A stretch of DNA of 64,000 nt from Bombus terrestris (taxonomy: Eukaryota > Arthropoda > Insecta > Hymenoptera > Apidae), in the NCBI RefSeq assembly GCF_910591885.1, contig NW_025963552.1, positions 372,001-436,000 of the forward strand. Direction: 5' to 3'. The translations under genes were made by a program, and so were the position numbers. Below the pieces are notes generated by a model. That model saw nothing but the letters and a program-made list of their open reading frames with translations, was not told the DNA's origin and made no database searches. The stretch's first letter is position 1. Each line of letters starts with the position of its first letter. Positions 37,378 to 50,840 of this stretch are shown here, in pieces.

Positions 37378-39354
37378 ACCTTTACGCGTCTCTCGCTCGC
37401 TGCGCTCGCTCGAAAACTATAGCCTAACCTAAAACCAATCCCTCTTGCGTTAGTCATTCGATATGAAGGCAACTTATTTCGAATTTGCGAACGTGTCGGA
37501 TCGTATGTGAGGTTGGACTAAATTTTTACGAGCGAGCGGAGCGAGCGAGCAACGATCACAATTTGCAAGGTATACATATACCTTGCAATATACAAATATA
37601 TCGTGTTAGTACCTAATTTTGTCAGCCACTTCGGACATCACATTGCACTGTAGTATGTGGAAATAGTACTATTTAGGTGAAACTATTCACAAACTGTAAA
37701 CATTTGTCAGTAGGCAATAGGATAAAGACTTCCGGCTCCTCGGGCTGGTGCGAATGTTTCAATGTCAGTATGTGCCAAACCGTTCGATTGTGACACACCT
37801 TTACGCGTCTCTCGCTCGCTGCGCTCGCTCGAAGACTGTAGCCTAACCTGAAACTAATCCCTCTTGCGTTAGTCATTCGATATGAAGGCGACTTATTTCG
37901 AATTTGCGAACGTGTCGGATCGTATGCGAGATTGGACTAAATTTTTACGAGCGAGCGGAGCGAGCGAGCAACGATCACAATTTGCAAGGTATACATATAC
38001 CTTATATTGCCTTGCATACATTTCGTGTTATTACCTAACTTTGTCAGCCATTTCGGACATCACATTGCACTGTACTATGTGGAAATAGTACTATTTATGT
38101 GATACTATTCATAAACTGTAAACATTTGTCAGTAGGCAATAGGATAAAGACTTCCGGCTCCTCGGGCTGGTGCGAATGTTTCAATGTCAGTATGTGCCAA
38201 ACCGTTCGATTGTGACAGACCTTTACGCGTCTCTCGCTCGCTGCGCTCGCTCGAAAACTATAGCCTAACCTAAAACCAATCCATCTTGCGTTCATTATTC
38301 GATATGGTGGCGACATATTTCGAATTTGCGAACGTGTCGGATCGTATGTGAGGTTGGACTAAATTTTTACGAGCGAGCGGAGCGAGCGAGCAACGATCAC
38401 AATTTGCAGGGTATACATACACCTTGCTATATGCATATATATCGTGTTAGTACCTAATTTTGTCTGCCACTTCGGACATCACATTGCACTGTAGTATGTG
38501 GAGATAGTACTATTTAGGTGAAACTATTCACAAACTGTAAACATTTGCCAGTAGGCAATATGATAAAGACTTCCGGCTCGTCGGGCTGGTGGGAATGTTT
38601 CAATGTCAGTATGTGCCAAACCGTTGGATTATGACACACCTTTACGCGTCTCTCGGTCGCTGCGCTCGCTCGAAAACTATAGCCTAACCTAAAACCAATC
38701 CCTCTTGCGTTAGTCATTCGATATGATGGCGACTTATTTCGAATTTGCGAACGTGTCGGATCGTATGTGAGGTTGGACTAAATTTTTACGAGCGAGCGGA
38801 GCGAGCGAGCAACGATCACAATTTGCAAGGTATACATATACCTTATATTGCCTTGCATACATTTCGTGTTATTACCTAATTTTGTCAGCCATTTCAGACA
38901 TCACATTGCACTGTACTATGTGGAAATAGTACTAATTATGTGAAACTATTCATAAACTGTAAACATTTGTCAGTAGGCAATAGTATAAAGACTTCCGGCT
39001 CCTCGGGCTGGTGCGAATGTTTCAATGTCCGTATGTGCCAAACCGTTGGATTGTGACACACCTTTACGCGTCTCTCGCTCGCTGCGCTCGCTCGAAAACT
39101 ATAGCCTAACCTAAAACCAATCCCTCTTGCGTTAGTCATTCGATATGAAGGCAACTTATTTCGAATTTGCGAACGTGTCGGATCGTATGTGAGGTTGGAC
39201 TAAATTTTTACGAGCGAGCGGAGCGAGCGAGCAACGATCACAATTTGCAAGGTATACATATACCTTGCAATATACAAATATATCGTGTTAGTACCTAATT
39301 TTGTCAGCCACTTCGGACATCACATTGCACTGTAGTATGTGGAAATAGTACTAT

Positions 39355-39773
39355 TTAGGTGAAACTATTCACAAACTGTAAACATTTGTCAGTAGGCAAT
39401 AGGATAAAGACTTCCGGCTCCTCGGGCTGGTGCGAATGTTTCAATGTCAGTATGTGCCAAACCATTCGATTGTGACACACCTTTACGCGTCTCTCGCTCG
39501 CTGCGCTCGCTCGAAGACTGTAGCCTAACCTAAAACCAATCCCTCTTGCGTTAGTCATTCGATATGGTGGCGACATATTTCGAATTTGCGAACGTGTCGG
39601 ATCGGTTGTGAGGTTGGAGTAGATAATTACGAGCGAGCGGAGCGAACGAGCAACGATCACAATTTGCAAGGTATACATATACCTTGCAATATGCATATAT
39701 ATCGTGTTAGTACCTAATTTTGTCAGCCACTTCGGACATCACATTGCACTGTAGTATGTGGAAATAGTACTAT
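39355..39773 (+). other. Chimeric monomer: crossover mapped to 10 bp
   Basis: The left part has the cassette's first-monomer markers: AGGTGAAACTATTCACAAAC, CCATTCGATTG, CGAAGACTGTAG and TTAGTCATTC. The right part has the second-monomer markers: ATATGGTGGCGACAT, GGAGTAGATAATTACG and GCGAACGAGC. The last left-specific base is 39556 and the first right-specific base is 39567. The exchange therefore fell in ATTCGATATG (39557-39566) and removed exactly one monomer. It is followed by the normal third cassette monomer at 39774. Confidence 0.85.
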
Positions 39774-41595
39774 TTATGTGGTACTATTCATAAACTGTAA
39801 ACATTTGTCAGTAGGCAATAGGATAAAGACTTCCGGCTCCTCGAGCTAGTGCGAATGTTTCAATGTCCGTATGTGCCAAACCGTTGATTTGTGACACACC
39901 TTTACGCGTCTCTCGCTCGCTGCGCTCGCTCGAAAACTATAGCCTAACCTAAAACCAATCCCTCTTGCGTTAGTCATTCGATATGAAGGCGACTTATTTC
40001 GAATTTGCGAACGTGTCGGATCGTATGTGAGGTTGGACTAAATTTTTACGAGCGAGCGGAGCGAGCGAGCAACGATCACAATTTGCAAGGTATACATATA
40101 CCTTATATTGCCTTGCATACATTTCGTGTTATTACCTAATTTTGTCAGCCATTTCGGACATCACATTGCACTGTACTATGTGGAAATAGTACTATTTATG
40201 TGAAACTATTCATATACTGTAAACATTTGTCAGTAGGCAATATGATAAAGACTTCCGGCTCCTCGGGCTGGTGCGAATGTTTCAATGTCCGTATGTGCCA
40301 AACCGTTGGATTGTGACACACCTTTACGCGTCTCTCGCTCGCTGCGCTCGCTCGACAACTATAGCCTAACCTAAAACCAATCCCTCTTGCGTTAGTCATT
40401 CGATATGAAGGCGACTTATTTCGAATTTGCGAACGTGTCGGATCGTATGTGAGGTTGGACTAAATTTTTACGAGCGAGCGGAGCGAGCGAGCAACGATCA
40501 CAATTAGCAAGGTATACATATAACTTATATTGCCTTGCATACATTTCGTGTTATTACCTAATTTTGTCAGCCATTTCGGACATCACATTGCACTGTACTA
40601 TGTGGAAATAGTACTATTTATGTGAAACTATTCATAAACTGTAAACATTTGTCAGTAGGCAATATGATAAAGACTTCCGGCTCCTCGGGCTGGTGCGAAT
40701 GTTTCAATGTCAGTATGTGCCAAACCGTTCGATTGTGACAGACCTTTACGCGTCTCTCGCTCGCTGCGCTCTCTCGAAAACTATAGCCTAACCTAAAACC
40801 AATCCATCTTGCGTTCATTATTCGATATGGTGGCGACATATTTCGAATTTGCGAACGTGTCGGATCGTATGTGAGGTTGGACTAAATTTTTCGAGCGAGC
40901 GGAGCGAGCGAGCAACGATCACAATTTGCAGGGTATACATACACCTTGCTATATGCATATATATCGTGTTAGTACCTAATTTTGTCAGCCACTTCGGACA
41001 TCACATTGCACTGTAGTATATGGAGATAGTACTATTTAGGTGAAACTATTCACAAACTGTAAACATTTGTCAGTAGGCAATATGATAAAGACTTCCGGCT
41101 CCTCGGGCTGGTGTGAATGTTTCAATGTCAGTATGTGCCAAACCGTTGGATTATGACACACCTTTACGCGTCTCTCGCTCGCTGCGCTCGCTCGAAAACT
41201 ATAGCCTAACCTAAAACCAATCCCTCTTGCGTTAGTCATTCGATATGATGGCGACTTATTTCGAATTTGCGAACGTGTCGGATCGTATGTGAGGTTGGAC
41301 TAAATTTTTACGAGCGAGCGGAGCGAGCGAGCAACGATCACAATTTGCAAGGTATACATATACCTTATATTGCCTTGCATACATTTCGTGTTATTACCTA
41401 ATTTTGTCAGCCATTTCAGACATCACATTGCACTGTACTATGTGGAAATAGTACTATTTATGTGGTACTATTCATAAACTGTAAACATTTGTCAGTAGGC
41501 AATAGGATAAAGACTTCCGGCTCCTCGGGCTAGTGCGAATGTTTCAATGTCCGTATGTGCCAAACCGTTGATTTGTGACACACCTTTACGCGTCT

Positions 41596-41607
41596 CTCGC
41601 TCGCTCG
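41596..41607 (+). repeat. ARM2 contracted by 9 bp
   Basis: Only one of the two 9-bp subunits remains, giving a 410-bp monomer (41458-41867). The partner monomer at 59142 has a full ARM2, so the loss is younger than the long-range duplication or was repaired in the other copy. Confidence 0.85.
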
Positions 41608-41867
41608 AAAACTATAGCCTAACCTAAAACCAATCCCTCTTGCGTTAGTCATTCGATATGAAGGCAACTTATTTCGAATTTGCGAACGTGTCGGATCGTA
41701 TGTGAGATTGGACTAAATTTTTACGAGCGAGCGGAGCGAGCGAGCAACGATCACAATTTGCAAGGTATACATATACCTTGCAATATACAAATATATCGTG
41801 TTAGTACCTAATTTTGTCAGCCACTTCGGACATCACATTGCACTGTAGTATGTGGAAATAGTACTAT

Positions 41868-43130
41868 TTAGGTGAAACTGTTCACAAACTGTAAACATTT
41901 GTCAGTAGGCAATAGGATAAAGACTTCCGGCTCCTCGGGCTGGTGCGAATGTTTCAATGTCAGTATGTGCCAAACCATTCGATTGTGACACACCTTTACG
42001 CGTCTCTCGCTCGCTGCGTTCGCTCGAAGACTGTAGCCTAACCTAAAACCAATCCCTCTTGCGTTAGTCATTCGATATGAAGGCGACTTATTTCGAATTT
42101 GCGAACGTGTCGGATCGTATGTGAGATTGGACTAAATTTTTACGAGCGAGCGGAGCGAGCGAGCAACGATCACAATTTGCAAGGTATACATATACCTTAT
42201 ATTGCCTTGCATACATTTCGTGTTATTACCTAATTTTGTCAGCCATTTCGGACATCACATTGCACTGTACTATGTGGAAATAGTACTATTTATATGATAC
42301 TATTCATAAACTGTAAACATTTGTCAGTAGGCAATAGGATAAAGACTTCCGGCTCCTCGGGCTGGTGCGAATGTTTCAATGTCCGTATGTGACAAACCGT
42401 TGGATTGTGACACACCTTTACGCGTCTCTCGCTCGCTGCGCTCGCTCGAAAACTGTAGCCGAACCTAAAACCAATCCATCTTGCGTTCATTATTCGATAT
42501 GGTGGCGACATATTTCGAATTTGCGAACGTGTCGGATCGGTTGTGAGGTTGGAGTAGATAATTACGAGCGAGCGGAGCGAACGAGCAACGATCACAATTT
42601 GCAAGGTATACATATACCTTGCAATATGCATATATATCGTGTTAGTACCTAATTTTGTCAGCCACTTCGGACATCACATTGCACTGTAGTATGTGGAAAT
42701 AGTACTATTTATGTGGTACTATTCATAAACTGTAAACATTTGTCAGTAGGCAATAGGATAAAGACTTCCGGCTCCTCGGGCTAGTGCGAATGTTTCAATG
42801 TCCGTATGTGCCAAACCGTTGATTTGTGACACACCTTTACGCGTCTCTCGCTCGCTGCGCTCGCTCGAAAACTATAGCCTAACCTAAAACCAGTCCCTCT
42901 TGCGTTAGTCATTCGATATGAAGGCGACTTATTTCGAATTTGCGAACGTGTCGGATCGTATGTGAGGTTGGACTAAATTTTTACGAGCGAGCGGAGCGAG
43001 CGAGCAACGATCACAATTTGCAAGGTATACATATACCTTATATTGCCTTGCATACATTTCGTGTTATTACCTAATTTTGTCAGCCATTTCGGACATCACA
43101 TTGCACTGTACTATGTGGAAATAGTACTAT
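41868..43130 (+). repeat. Three-monomer cassette, occurrence 1
   Basis: The cassette is defined by three monomers in fixed order: one with AGGTGAAACT, CCATTCG and CGAAGACTG; one with GTAGCCGAACC, GTAGATAATT and GCGAACGAGC; one with GTGGTACTATT, GGGCTAGTGC and GTTGATTTGTG. This copy has GAAACTGTTCAC and GCGTTCGCTCG, shared only with occurrence 6. Confidence 0.85.
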
Positions 43131-43285
43131 TTATGTGAAACTATTCATATACTGTAAACATTTGTCAGTAGGCAATATGATAAAGACTTCCGGCTCCTCG
43201 GGCTGGTGCGAATGTTTCAATGTCCGTATGTGCCAAACCGTTGGATTGTGACACACCTTTACGCGTCTCTCGCTCGCTGCGCTCG

Positions 43286-43298
43286 GTCGCTGCGCTCG
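43286..43298 (+). repeat. 13-bp insertion duplicating part of ARM2
   Basis: GTCGCTGCGCTCG is inserted after the first GCTCG of ARM2. It nearly repeats the adjacent 13 bases, so it is a tandem duplication within the arm. It makes this monomer 435 bp and explains the 13-bp shift in the 17.68-kb period. Confidence 0.9.
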
Positions 43299-44406
43299 CT
43301 CGACAACTATAGCCTAACCTAAAACCAATCCCTCTTGCGTTAGTCATTCGATATGAAGGCAACTTATTTCGAATTTGCGAACGTGTCGGATCGTATGTGA
43401 GGTTGGACTAAATTTTTACGAGCGAGCGGAGCGAGCGAGCAACGATCACAATTTGCAAGGTATACATATACCTTATATTGCCTTGCATACATTTCGTGTT
43501 ATTACCTAATTTTGTCAGCCATTTCGGACATCACATTGCACTGTACTGTGTGGAAATAGTACTATTTATGTGAAACTATTCATATACTGTAAACATTTGT
43601 CAGTAGGCAATATGATAAAGACTTCCGGCTCCTCGGGCTGGTGCGAATGTATCAATGTCAGTATGTGCCAAACCGTTCGATTGTGACACACCTTTACGCG
43701 TCTCTCGCTCGCTGCGCTCGCTCGAAAACTGTAGCCTAACCTAAAACCAATCCATCTTGCGTTAGTCATTCGATATGAAGGCCACTTATTTCGAATTTGC
43801 GAACGTGTCGGATCGTATGTGAGGTTGGACTAAATTTTTACGAGCGAGCGGAGCGAGCGAGCAACGATCACAATTTGCAAGGTATACATATACCTTATAT
43901 TGCCTTGCATACATTTCGTGTTATTACCTAATTTTGTCAGCCATTTCGGACATCACATTGCACTGTACTGTGTGGAAATAGTACTATTTATGTGAAACTA
44001 TTCATATACTGTAAACATTTGTCAGTAGGCAATATGATAAAGACTTCCGGCTCCTCGGGCTGGTGCGAATGTTTCAATGTCCGTATGTGCCAAACCGTTG
44101 GATTGTGACACACCTTTACGCGTCTCTCGCTCGCTGCGCTCGCTCGAAAACTATAGCCTAACCTAAAACCAATCCCTCTTGCGTTAGTCATTCGATATGA
44201 AGGCAACTTATTTCGAATTTGCGAACGTGTCGGATCGTATGTGAGGTTGGACTAAATTTTTACGAGCGAGCGGAGCGAGCGAGCAACGATCACAATTTGC
44301 AAGGTATACATATACCTTGCAATATACAAATATATCGTGTTAGTACCTAATTTTGTCAGCCACTTCGGACATCACATTGCACTGTAGTATGTGGAAATAG
44401 TACTAT

Positions 44407-45669
44407 TTAGGTGAAACTATTCACAAACTGTAAACATTTGTCAGTAGGCAATAGGATAAAGACTTCCGGCTCCTCGGGCTGGTGCGAATGTTTCAATGTC
44501 CGTATGTGACAAACCGTTGGATTGTGACACACCTTTACGCGTCTCTCGCTCGCTGCGCTCGCTCGAAGACTGTAGCCTAACCTAAAACCAATCCCTCTTG
44601 CGTTAGTCATTCGATATGAAGGCGACTTATTTCGAATTTGCGAACGTGTCGGATCGTATGTGAGATTGGACTAAATTTTTACGAGCGAGCGGAGCGAGCG
44701 AGCAACGATCACAATTTGCAAGGTATACATATACCTTATATTGCCTTGCATACATTTCGTGTTATTACCTAATTTTGTCAGCCATTTCGGACATCACATT
44801 GCACTGTACTATGTGGAAATAGTACTATTTATGTGATACTATTCATAAACTGTAAACATTTGTCAGTAGGCAATAGGATAAAGACTTCCGGCTCCTCGGG
44901 CTGGTGCGAATGTTTCAATGTCCGTATGTGACAAACCGTTGGATTGTGACACACCTTTACGCGTCTCTCGCTCGCTGCGCTCGCTCGAAAACTGTAGCCG
45001 AACCTAAAACCAATCCATCTTGCGTTCATTATTCGATATGGTGGCGACATATTTCGAATTTGCGAACGTGTCGGATCGGTTGTGAGGTTGGAGTAGATAA
45101 TTACGAGCGAGCGGAGCGAACGAGCAACGATCACAATTTGCAAGGTATACATATACCTTGCAATATGCATATATATCGTGTTAGTACCTAATTTTGTCAG
45201 CCACTTCGGACATCACATTGCACTGTAGTAGGTGGAAATAGTACTATTTATGTGGTACTATTCATAAACTGTAAACATTTGTCAGTAGGCAATAGGATAA
45301 AGACTTCCGGCTCCTCGGGGTAGTGCGAATGTTTCAATGTCCGTATGTGCCAAACCGTTGATTTGTGACACACCTTTACGCGTCTCTCGCTCGCTGCGCT
45401 CGCTCGAAAACTATAGCCTAACCTAAAACCAATCCCTCTTGCGTTAGTCATTCGATATGAAGGCGACTTATTTCGAAATTGCGAACGTGTCGGATCGTAT
45501 GTGAGGTTGGACTAAATTTTTACGAGCGAGCGGAGCGAGCGAGCAACGATCACAATTTGCAAGGTATACATATACCTTATATTGCCTTGCATACATTTCG
45601 TGTTATTACCTAATTTTGTCAGCCATTTCGGACATCACATTGCACTGTACTATGTGGAAATAGTACTAT
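44407..45669 (+). repeat. Three-monomer cassette, occurrence 2 (first monomer partly converted)
   Basis: 1,263 bp. The first monomer has a patch GTCCGTATGTGACAAACCGTTGG (about 44500-44525) that belongs to the second monomer type, flanked on both sides by its own markers. This looks like short gene conversion. The third monomer has GGGGTAGTGC, which removes the usual CTAG-type change, and GTAGGTGG at about 45228. Confidence 0.82.
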
Positions 45670-48310
45670 TTATGTGAAACTATTCATATACTGTAAACAT
45701 TTGTCAGTAGGCAATATGATAAAGACTTCCGGCTCCTCGGGCTGGTGCGAATGTTTCAATGACCGTATGTGCCAAACCGTTGGATTGTGACACACCTTTA
45801 CGCGTCTCTCGCTCGCTGCGCTCGCTCGACAACTATAGCCTAACCTAAAACCAATCCCTCTTGCGTTAGTCATTCGATATGAAGGCAACGTATTTCGAAT
45901 TTGCGAACGTGTCGGATCGTATGTGAGGTTGGACTAAATTTTTACGAGCGAGCGGAGCGAGCGAGCAACGATCACAATTAGCAAGGTATACATATAACTT
46001 ATATTGCCTTGCATACATTTCGTGTTATTACCTAATTTTGTCAGCCATTTCGGACATCACATTGCACTGTACTATGTGGAAATAGTACTATTTATGTGAA
46101 ACTATTCATAAACTGTAAACATTTGTCAGTAGGCAATATGATAAAGACTTCCGGCTCCTCGGGCTGGTGCGAATGTTTCAATGTCAGTATGTGCCAAACC
46201 GTTGGATTATGACACACCTTTACGCGTCTCTCGCTCGCTGCGCTCGCTCGAAAACTATAGCCTAACCTAAAACCAATCCCTCTTGCGTTAGTCATTCGAT
46301 ATGATGGCGACTTATTTCGAATTTGCGAACGTGTCGGATCGTATGTGAGGTTGGACTAAATTTTTACGAGCGAGCCGAGCGAGCGAGCAACGATCACAAT
46401 TTGCAAGGTATACATATACCTTATATTGCCTTGCATACATTTCGTGTTATTACCTAATTTTGTCAGCCATTTCGGACATCACATTGCACTGTACTGTGTG
46501 GAAATAGTACTATTTATGTGAAACTATTCATATACTGTAAACATTTGTCAGTAGGCTATATGATAAAGACTTCCGGCTCGTCGGGCTGGTGCGAATGTTT
46601 CAATGTCAGTATGTGCCAAGCCGTTCGATTGTGACACACCTTTACGCGTCTCTCGCTCGCTGCGCTCGCTCGAAAACTGTAGCCTAACTTAAAACCAATC
46701 CATCTTGCGTTCATTATTCGATATGGTGGCGACATATTTCGAATTTGCGAACGTGTCGGATCGGTTGTGAGGTTGGAGTAGATAATTACGAGCGAGCGGA
46801 GCGAGCGAGCAACGATCACAATTTGCAAGGTATACATATACCTTATATTGCCTTGCATACATTTCGTGTTATTACCTAATTTTGTCAGCCATTTCGGACA
46901 TCACATTGCACTGTACTATGTGGAAATAGTACTATTTATGTGGTACTATTCATAAACTGTAAACATTTGTCAGTAGGCAATAGGATAAAGACTTCCGGCT
47001 CCTCGGGCTAGTGCGAATGTTTCAATGTCCGTATGTGCCAAACCGTTGATTTGTGACACACCTTTACGCGTCTCTCGCTCGCTGCGCTCGCTCGAAAACT
47101 ATAGCCTAACCTAAAACCAATCCATCTTGCGTTAGTCATTCGATATGAAGGCCACTTATTTCGAATTTGCGAACGTGTCGGATCGTATGTGAGGTTGGAC
47201 TAAATTTTTACGAGCGAGCGGAGCGAGCGAGCAACGATCACAATTTGCAAGGTATACATATACCTTATATTGCCTTGCATACATTTCGTGTTATTACCTA
47301 ATTTTGTCAGCCATTTCGGACATCACATTGCACTGTACTGTGTGGAAATAGTACTATTTATGTGAAACTATTCATACACTGTAAACATTTGTCAGTAGGC
47401 AATATGATAAAGACTTCCGGCTCCTCGGGCTGGTGCGAATGTTTCAATATCAGTATGTGCCAAACCGTTCGATTGTGACACACCTTTACGCGTCTCTCGC
47501 TCGCTGCGCTCGCTCGAAAACTGTACCCTAACCTAAAACCAATCCATCTTGCGTTAGTCATTCGATATGAAGGCCACTTATTTCGAATTTGCGAACGTGT
47601 CGGATCGTATGTGAGGTTGGACTAAATTTTTACGAGCGAGCGGAGCGAGCGAGCAACGATCACAATTTGCAAGGTATACATATACCTTATATTGCCTTGC
47701 ATACATTTCGTGTTATTACCTAATTTTGTCAGCCATTTCGGACATCACATTGCACTGTACTGTGTGGAAATAGTACTATTTATGTGAAACTATTCATATA
47801 CTGTAAACATTTGTCAGTAGGCAATATGATAAAGACTTCCGGCTCCTCGGGCTGGTGCGAATGTTTCAATGTCCGTATGTGCCAAACCGTTGGATTGTGA
47901 CACACCTTTACGCGTCTCTCGCTCGCTGCGCTCGCTCGAAAACTATAGCCTAACCTAAAACCAATCCCTCTTGCGTTAGTCATTCGATATGAAGGCAACT
48001 TATTTCGAATTTGCGAACGTGTCGGATCGTATGTGAGGTTGGACTAAATTTTTACGAGCGAGCGGAGCGAGCGAGCAACGATCACAATTTGCAAGGTATA
48101 CATATACCTTGCAATATACGAATATATCGTGTTAGTACCTAATTTTGTCAGCCACTTCGGACATCACATTGCACTGTAGTATGTGGAAATAGTACTATTT
48201 AGGTGAAACTATTCACAAACTGTAAACATTTGTCAGTAGGCAATAGGATAAAGACTTCCGGCTCCTCGGGCTGGTGCGAATGTTTCAATGTCAGTATGTG
48301 CCAAACCATT
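45360..48310 (+). repeat. Seven-monomer duplication, first copy (~2,951 bp)
   Basis: Recurs 2,951 bp downstream. Shared private markers are CGAAATTGCG (45475, 48425), GACCGTATG (45760, 48712), CGAGCCGAGCG (46373, 49323), GGCTCGTCGGG (46575, 49525), CTAACTTAAAACC (46685, 49635) and ATATACGAATATATCG (48114, 50644). The left edge is approximate. The right edge is inside the chimeric monomer at 48199. Confidence 0.85.
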
Positions 48311-48620
48311 CGATTGTGACACACCTTTACGCGTCTCTCGCTCGCTGCGCTCGCTCGAAAACTATAGCCTAACATAAAACCAATCCCTCTTGCGTTAGTC
48401 ATTCGATATGAAGGCGACTTATTTCGAAATTGCGAACGTGTCGGATCGTATGTGAGGTTGGACTAAATTTTTACGAGCGAGCGGAGCGAGCGAGCAACGA
48501 TCACAATTTGCAAGGTATACATATACCTTATATTGCCTTGCATACATTTCGTGTTATTACCTAATTTTGTCAGCCATTTCGGACATCACATTGCACTGTA
48601 CTATGTGGAAATAGTACTAT
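48199..48620 (+). other. Chimeric monomer at the junction of the seven-monomer duplication
   Basis: Left part: first-cassette-monomer markers (AGGTGAAACTATTCACAAAC, CCATTCGATTG). Right part: markers of the 45248 monomer (CGAAAACTATAG in place of CGAAGACTGTAG, and CGAAATTGCG). The exchange lies between about 48315 and 48360, an interval that contains ARM2. The single change CTAACATAAAACC (about 48374) is private to this monomer. Confidence 0.82.
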
Positions 48621-50840
48621 TTATGTGAAACTATTCATATACTGTAAACATTTGTCAGTAGGCAATATGATAAAGACTTCCGGCTCCTCGGGCTGGTGCG
48701 AATGTTTCAATGACCGTATGTGCCAAACCGTTGGATTGTGACACACCTTTACGCGTCTCTCGCTCGCTGCGCTCGCTCGACAACTATAGCCTAACCTAAA
48801 ACCAATCCCTCTTGCGTTAGTCATTCGATATGAAGGCAACGTATTTCGAATTTGCGAACGTGTCGGATCGTATGTGAGGTTGGACTAAATTTTTACGAGC
48901 GAGCGGAGCGAGCGAGCAACGATCACAATTAGCAAGGTATACATATAACTTATATTGCCTTGCATACATTTCGTGTTATTACCTAATTTTGTCAGCCATT
49001 TCGGACATCACATTGCACTGTACTATGTGGAAATAGTACTATTTATGTGAAACTATTCATAAACTGTAAACATTTGTCAGTAGGCAATATGACAAAGACT
49101 TCCGGCTCCTCGGGCTGGTGCGAATGTTTCAATGTCAGTATGTGCCAAACCGTTGGATTATGACACACCTTTACGCGTCTCTCGCTCGCTGCGCTCGCTC
49201 GAAAACTATAGCCTAACCTAAAACCAATCCCTCTTGCGTTAGTCATTCGATATGATGGCGACTTATTTCGAATTTGCGAACGTGTCGGATCGTATGTGAG
49301 GTTGGACTAAATTTTTACGAGCGAGCCGAGCGAGCGAGCAACGATCACAATTTGCAAGGTATACATATACCTTATATTGCCTTGCATACATTTCGTGTTA
49401 TTACCTAATTTTGTCAGCCATTTCGGACATCACATTGCACTGTACTGTGTGGAAATAGTACTATTTATGTGAAACTATTCATATACTGTAAACATTTGTC
49501 AGTAGGCAATATGATAAAGACTTCCGGCTCGTCGGGCTGGTGCGAATGTTTCAATGTCAGTATGTGCCAAACCGTTCGATTGTGACACACCTTTACGCGT
49601 CTCTCGCTCGCTGCGCTCGCTCGAAAACTGTAGCCTAACTTAAAACCAATCCATCTTGCGTTCATTATTCGATATGGTGGCGACATATTTCGAATTTGCG
49701 AACGTGTCGGATCGGTTGTGAGGTTGGAGTAGATAATTACGAGCGAGCGGAGCGAGCGAGCAACGATCACAATTTGCAAGGTATACATATACCTTATATT
49801 GCCTTGCATACATTTCGTGTTATTACCTAATTTTGTCAGCCATTTCGGACATCACATTGCACTGTACTATGTGGAAATAGTACTATTTATGTGGTACTAT
49901 TCATAAACTGTAAACATTTGTCAGTAGGCAATAGGATAAAGACTTCCGGCTCCTCGGGCTAGTGCGAATGTTTCAATGTCCGTATGTGCCAAACCGTTGA
50001 TTTGTGACACACCTTTACGCGTCTCTCGCTCGCTGCGCTCGCTCGAAAACTATAGCCTAACCTAAAACCAATCCATCTTGCGTTAGTCATTCGATATGAA
50101 GGCCACTTATTTCGAATTTGCGAACGTGTCGGATCGTATGTGAGGTTGGACTAAATTTTTACGAGCGAGCGGAGCGAGCGAGCAACGATCACAATTTGCA
50201 AGGTATACATATACCTTATATTGCCTTGCATACATTTCGTGTTATTACCTAATTTTGTCAGCCATTTCGGACATCACATTGCACTGTACTGTGTGGAAAT
50301 AGTACTATTTATGTGAAACTATTCATATACTGTAAACATTTGTCAGTAGGCAATATGATAAAGACTTCCGGCTCCTCGGGCTGGTGCGAATGTTTCAATG
50401 TCCGTATGTGCCAAACCGTTGGATTGTGACACACCTTTACGCGTCTCTCGCTCGCTGCGCTCGCTCGAAAACTATAGCCTAACCTAAAACCAATCCCTCT
50501 TGCGTTAGTCATTCGATATGAAGGCAACTTATTTCGAATTTGCGAACGTGTCGGATCGTATGTGAGGTTGGACTAAATTTTTACGAGCGAGCGGAGCGAG
50601 CGAGCAACGATCACAATTTGCAAGGTATACATATACCTTGCAATATACGAATATATCGTGTTAGTACCTAATTTTGTCAGCCACTTCGGACATCACATTG
50701 CACTGTAGTATGTGGAAATAGTACTATTTAGGTGAAACTATTCACAAACTGTAAACATTTGTCAGTAGGCAATAGGATAAAGACTTCCGGCTCCTCGGGC
50801 TGGTGCGAATGTTTCAATGTCAGTATGTGCCAAACCATTC
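48311..50840 (+). repeat. Seven-monomer duplication, second copy, one monomer shorter
   Basis: Follows the first copy monomer by monomer: 48621/45670, 49043/46092, 49465/46514, 49887/46936, 50309/47780, 50728/48199. The monomer corresponding to 47358 is absent, so the offset falls from 2,951 to 2,529. Monomers 46936 and 47358 end in the same sequence (CCATCTTGCGTTAGTC, then GAAGGCCAC), which provides homology for the one-monomer loss. Confidence 0.83.

Larger units (their letters stand above)
33465..39354 (+). repeat. Right regime, first part: short irregular HOR units
   Basis: Fourteen monomers, starting at 33465, 33887, 34306, 34728, 35147, 35569, 35991, 36410, 36832, 37254, 37673, 38095, 38514 and 38936. 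Monomers 34306 and 37673 are close copies 3,367 bp apart (eight monomers). 38095 and 38514 share the private GTCTGCC with the 52413-52832 junction. The ACTAATTATG variant marks 35991, 37254, 38936 and later 54095. No single fixed HOR length fits. Confidence 0.75.
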
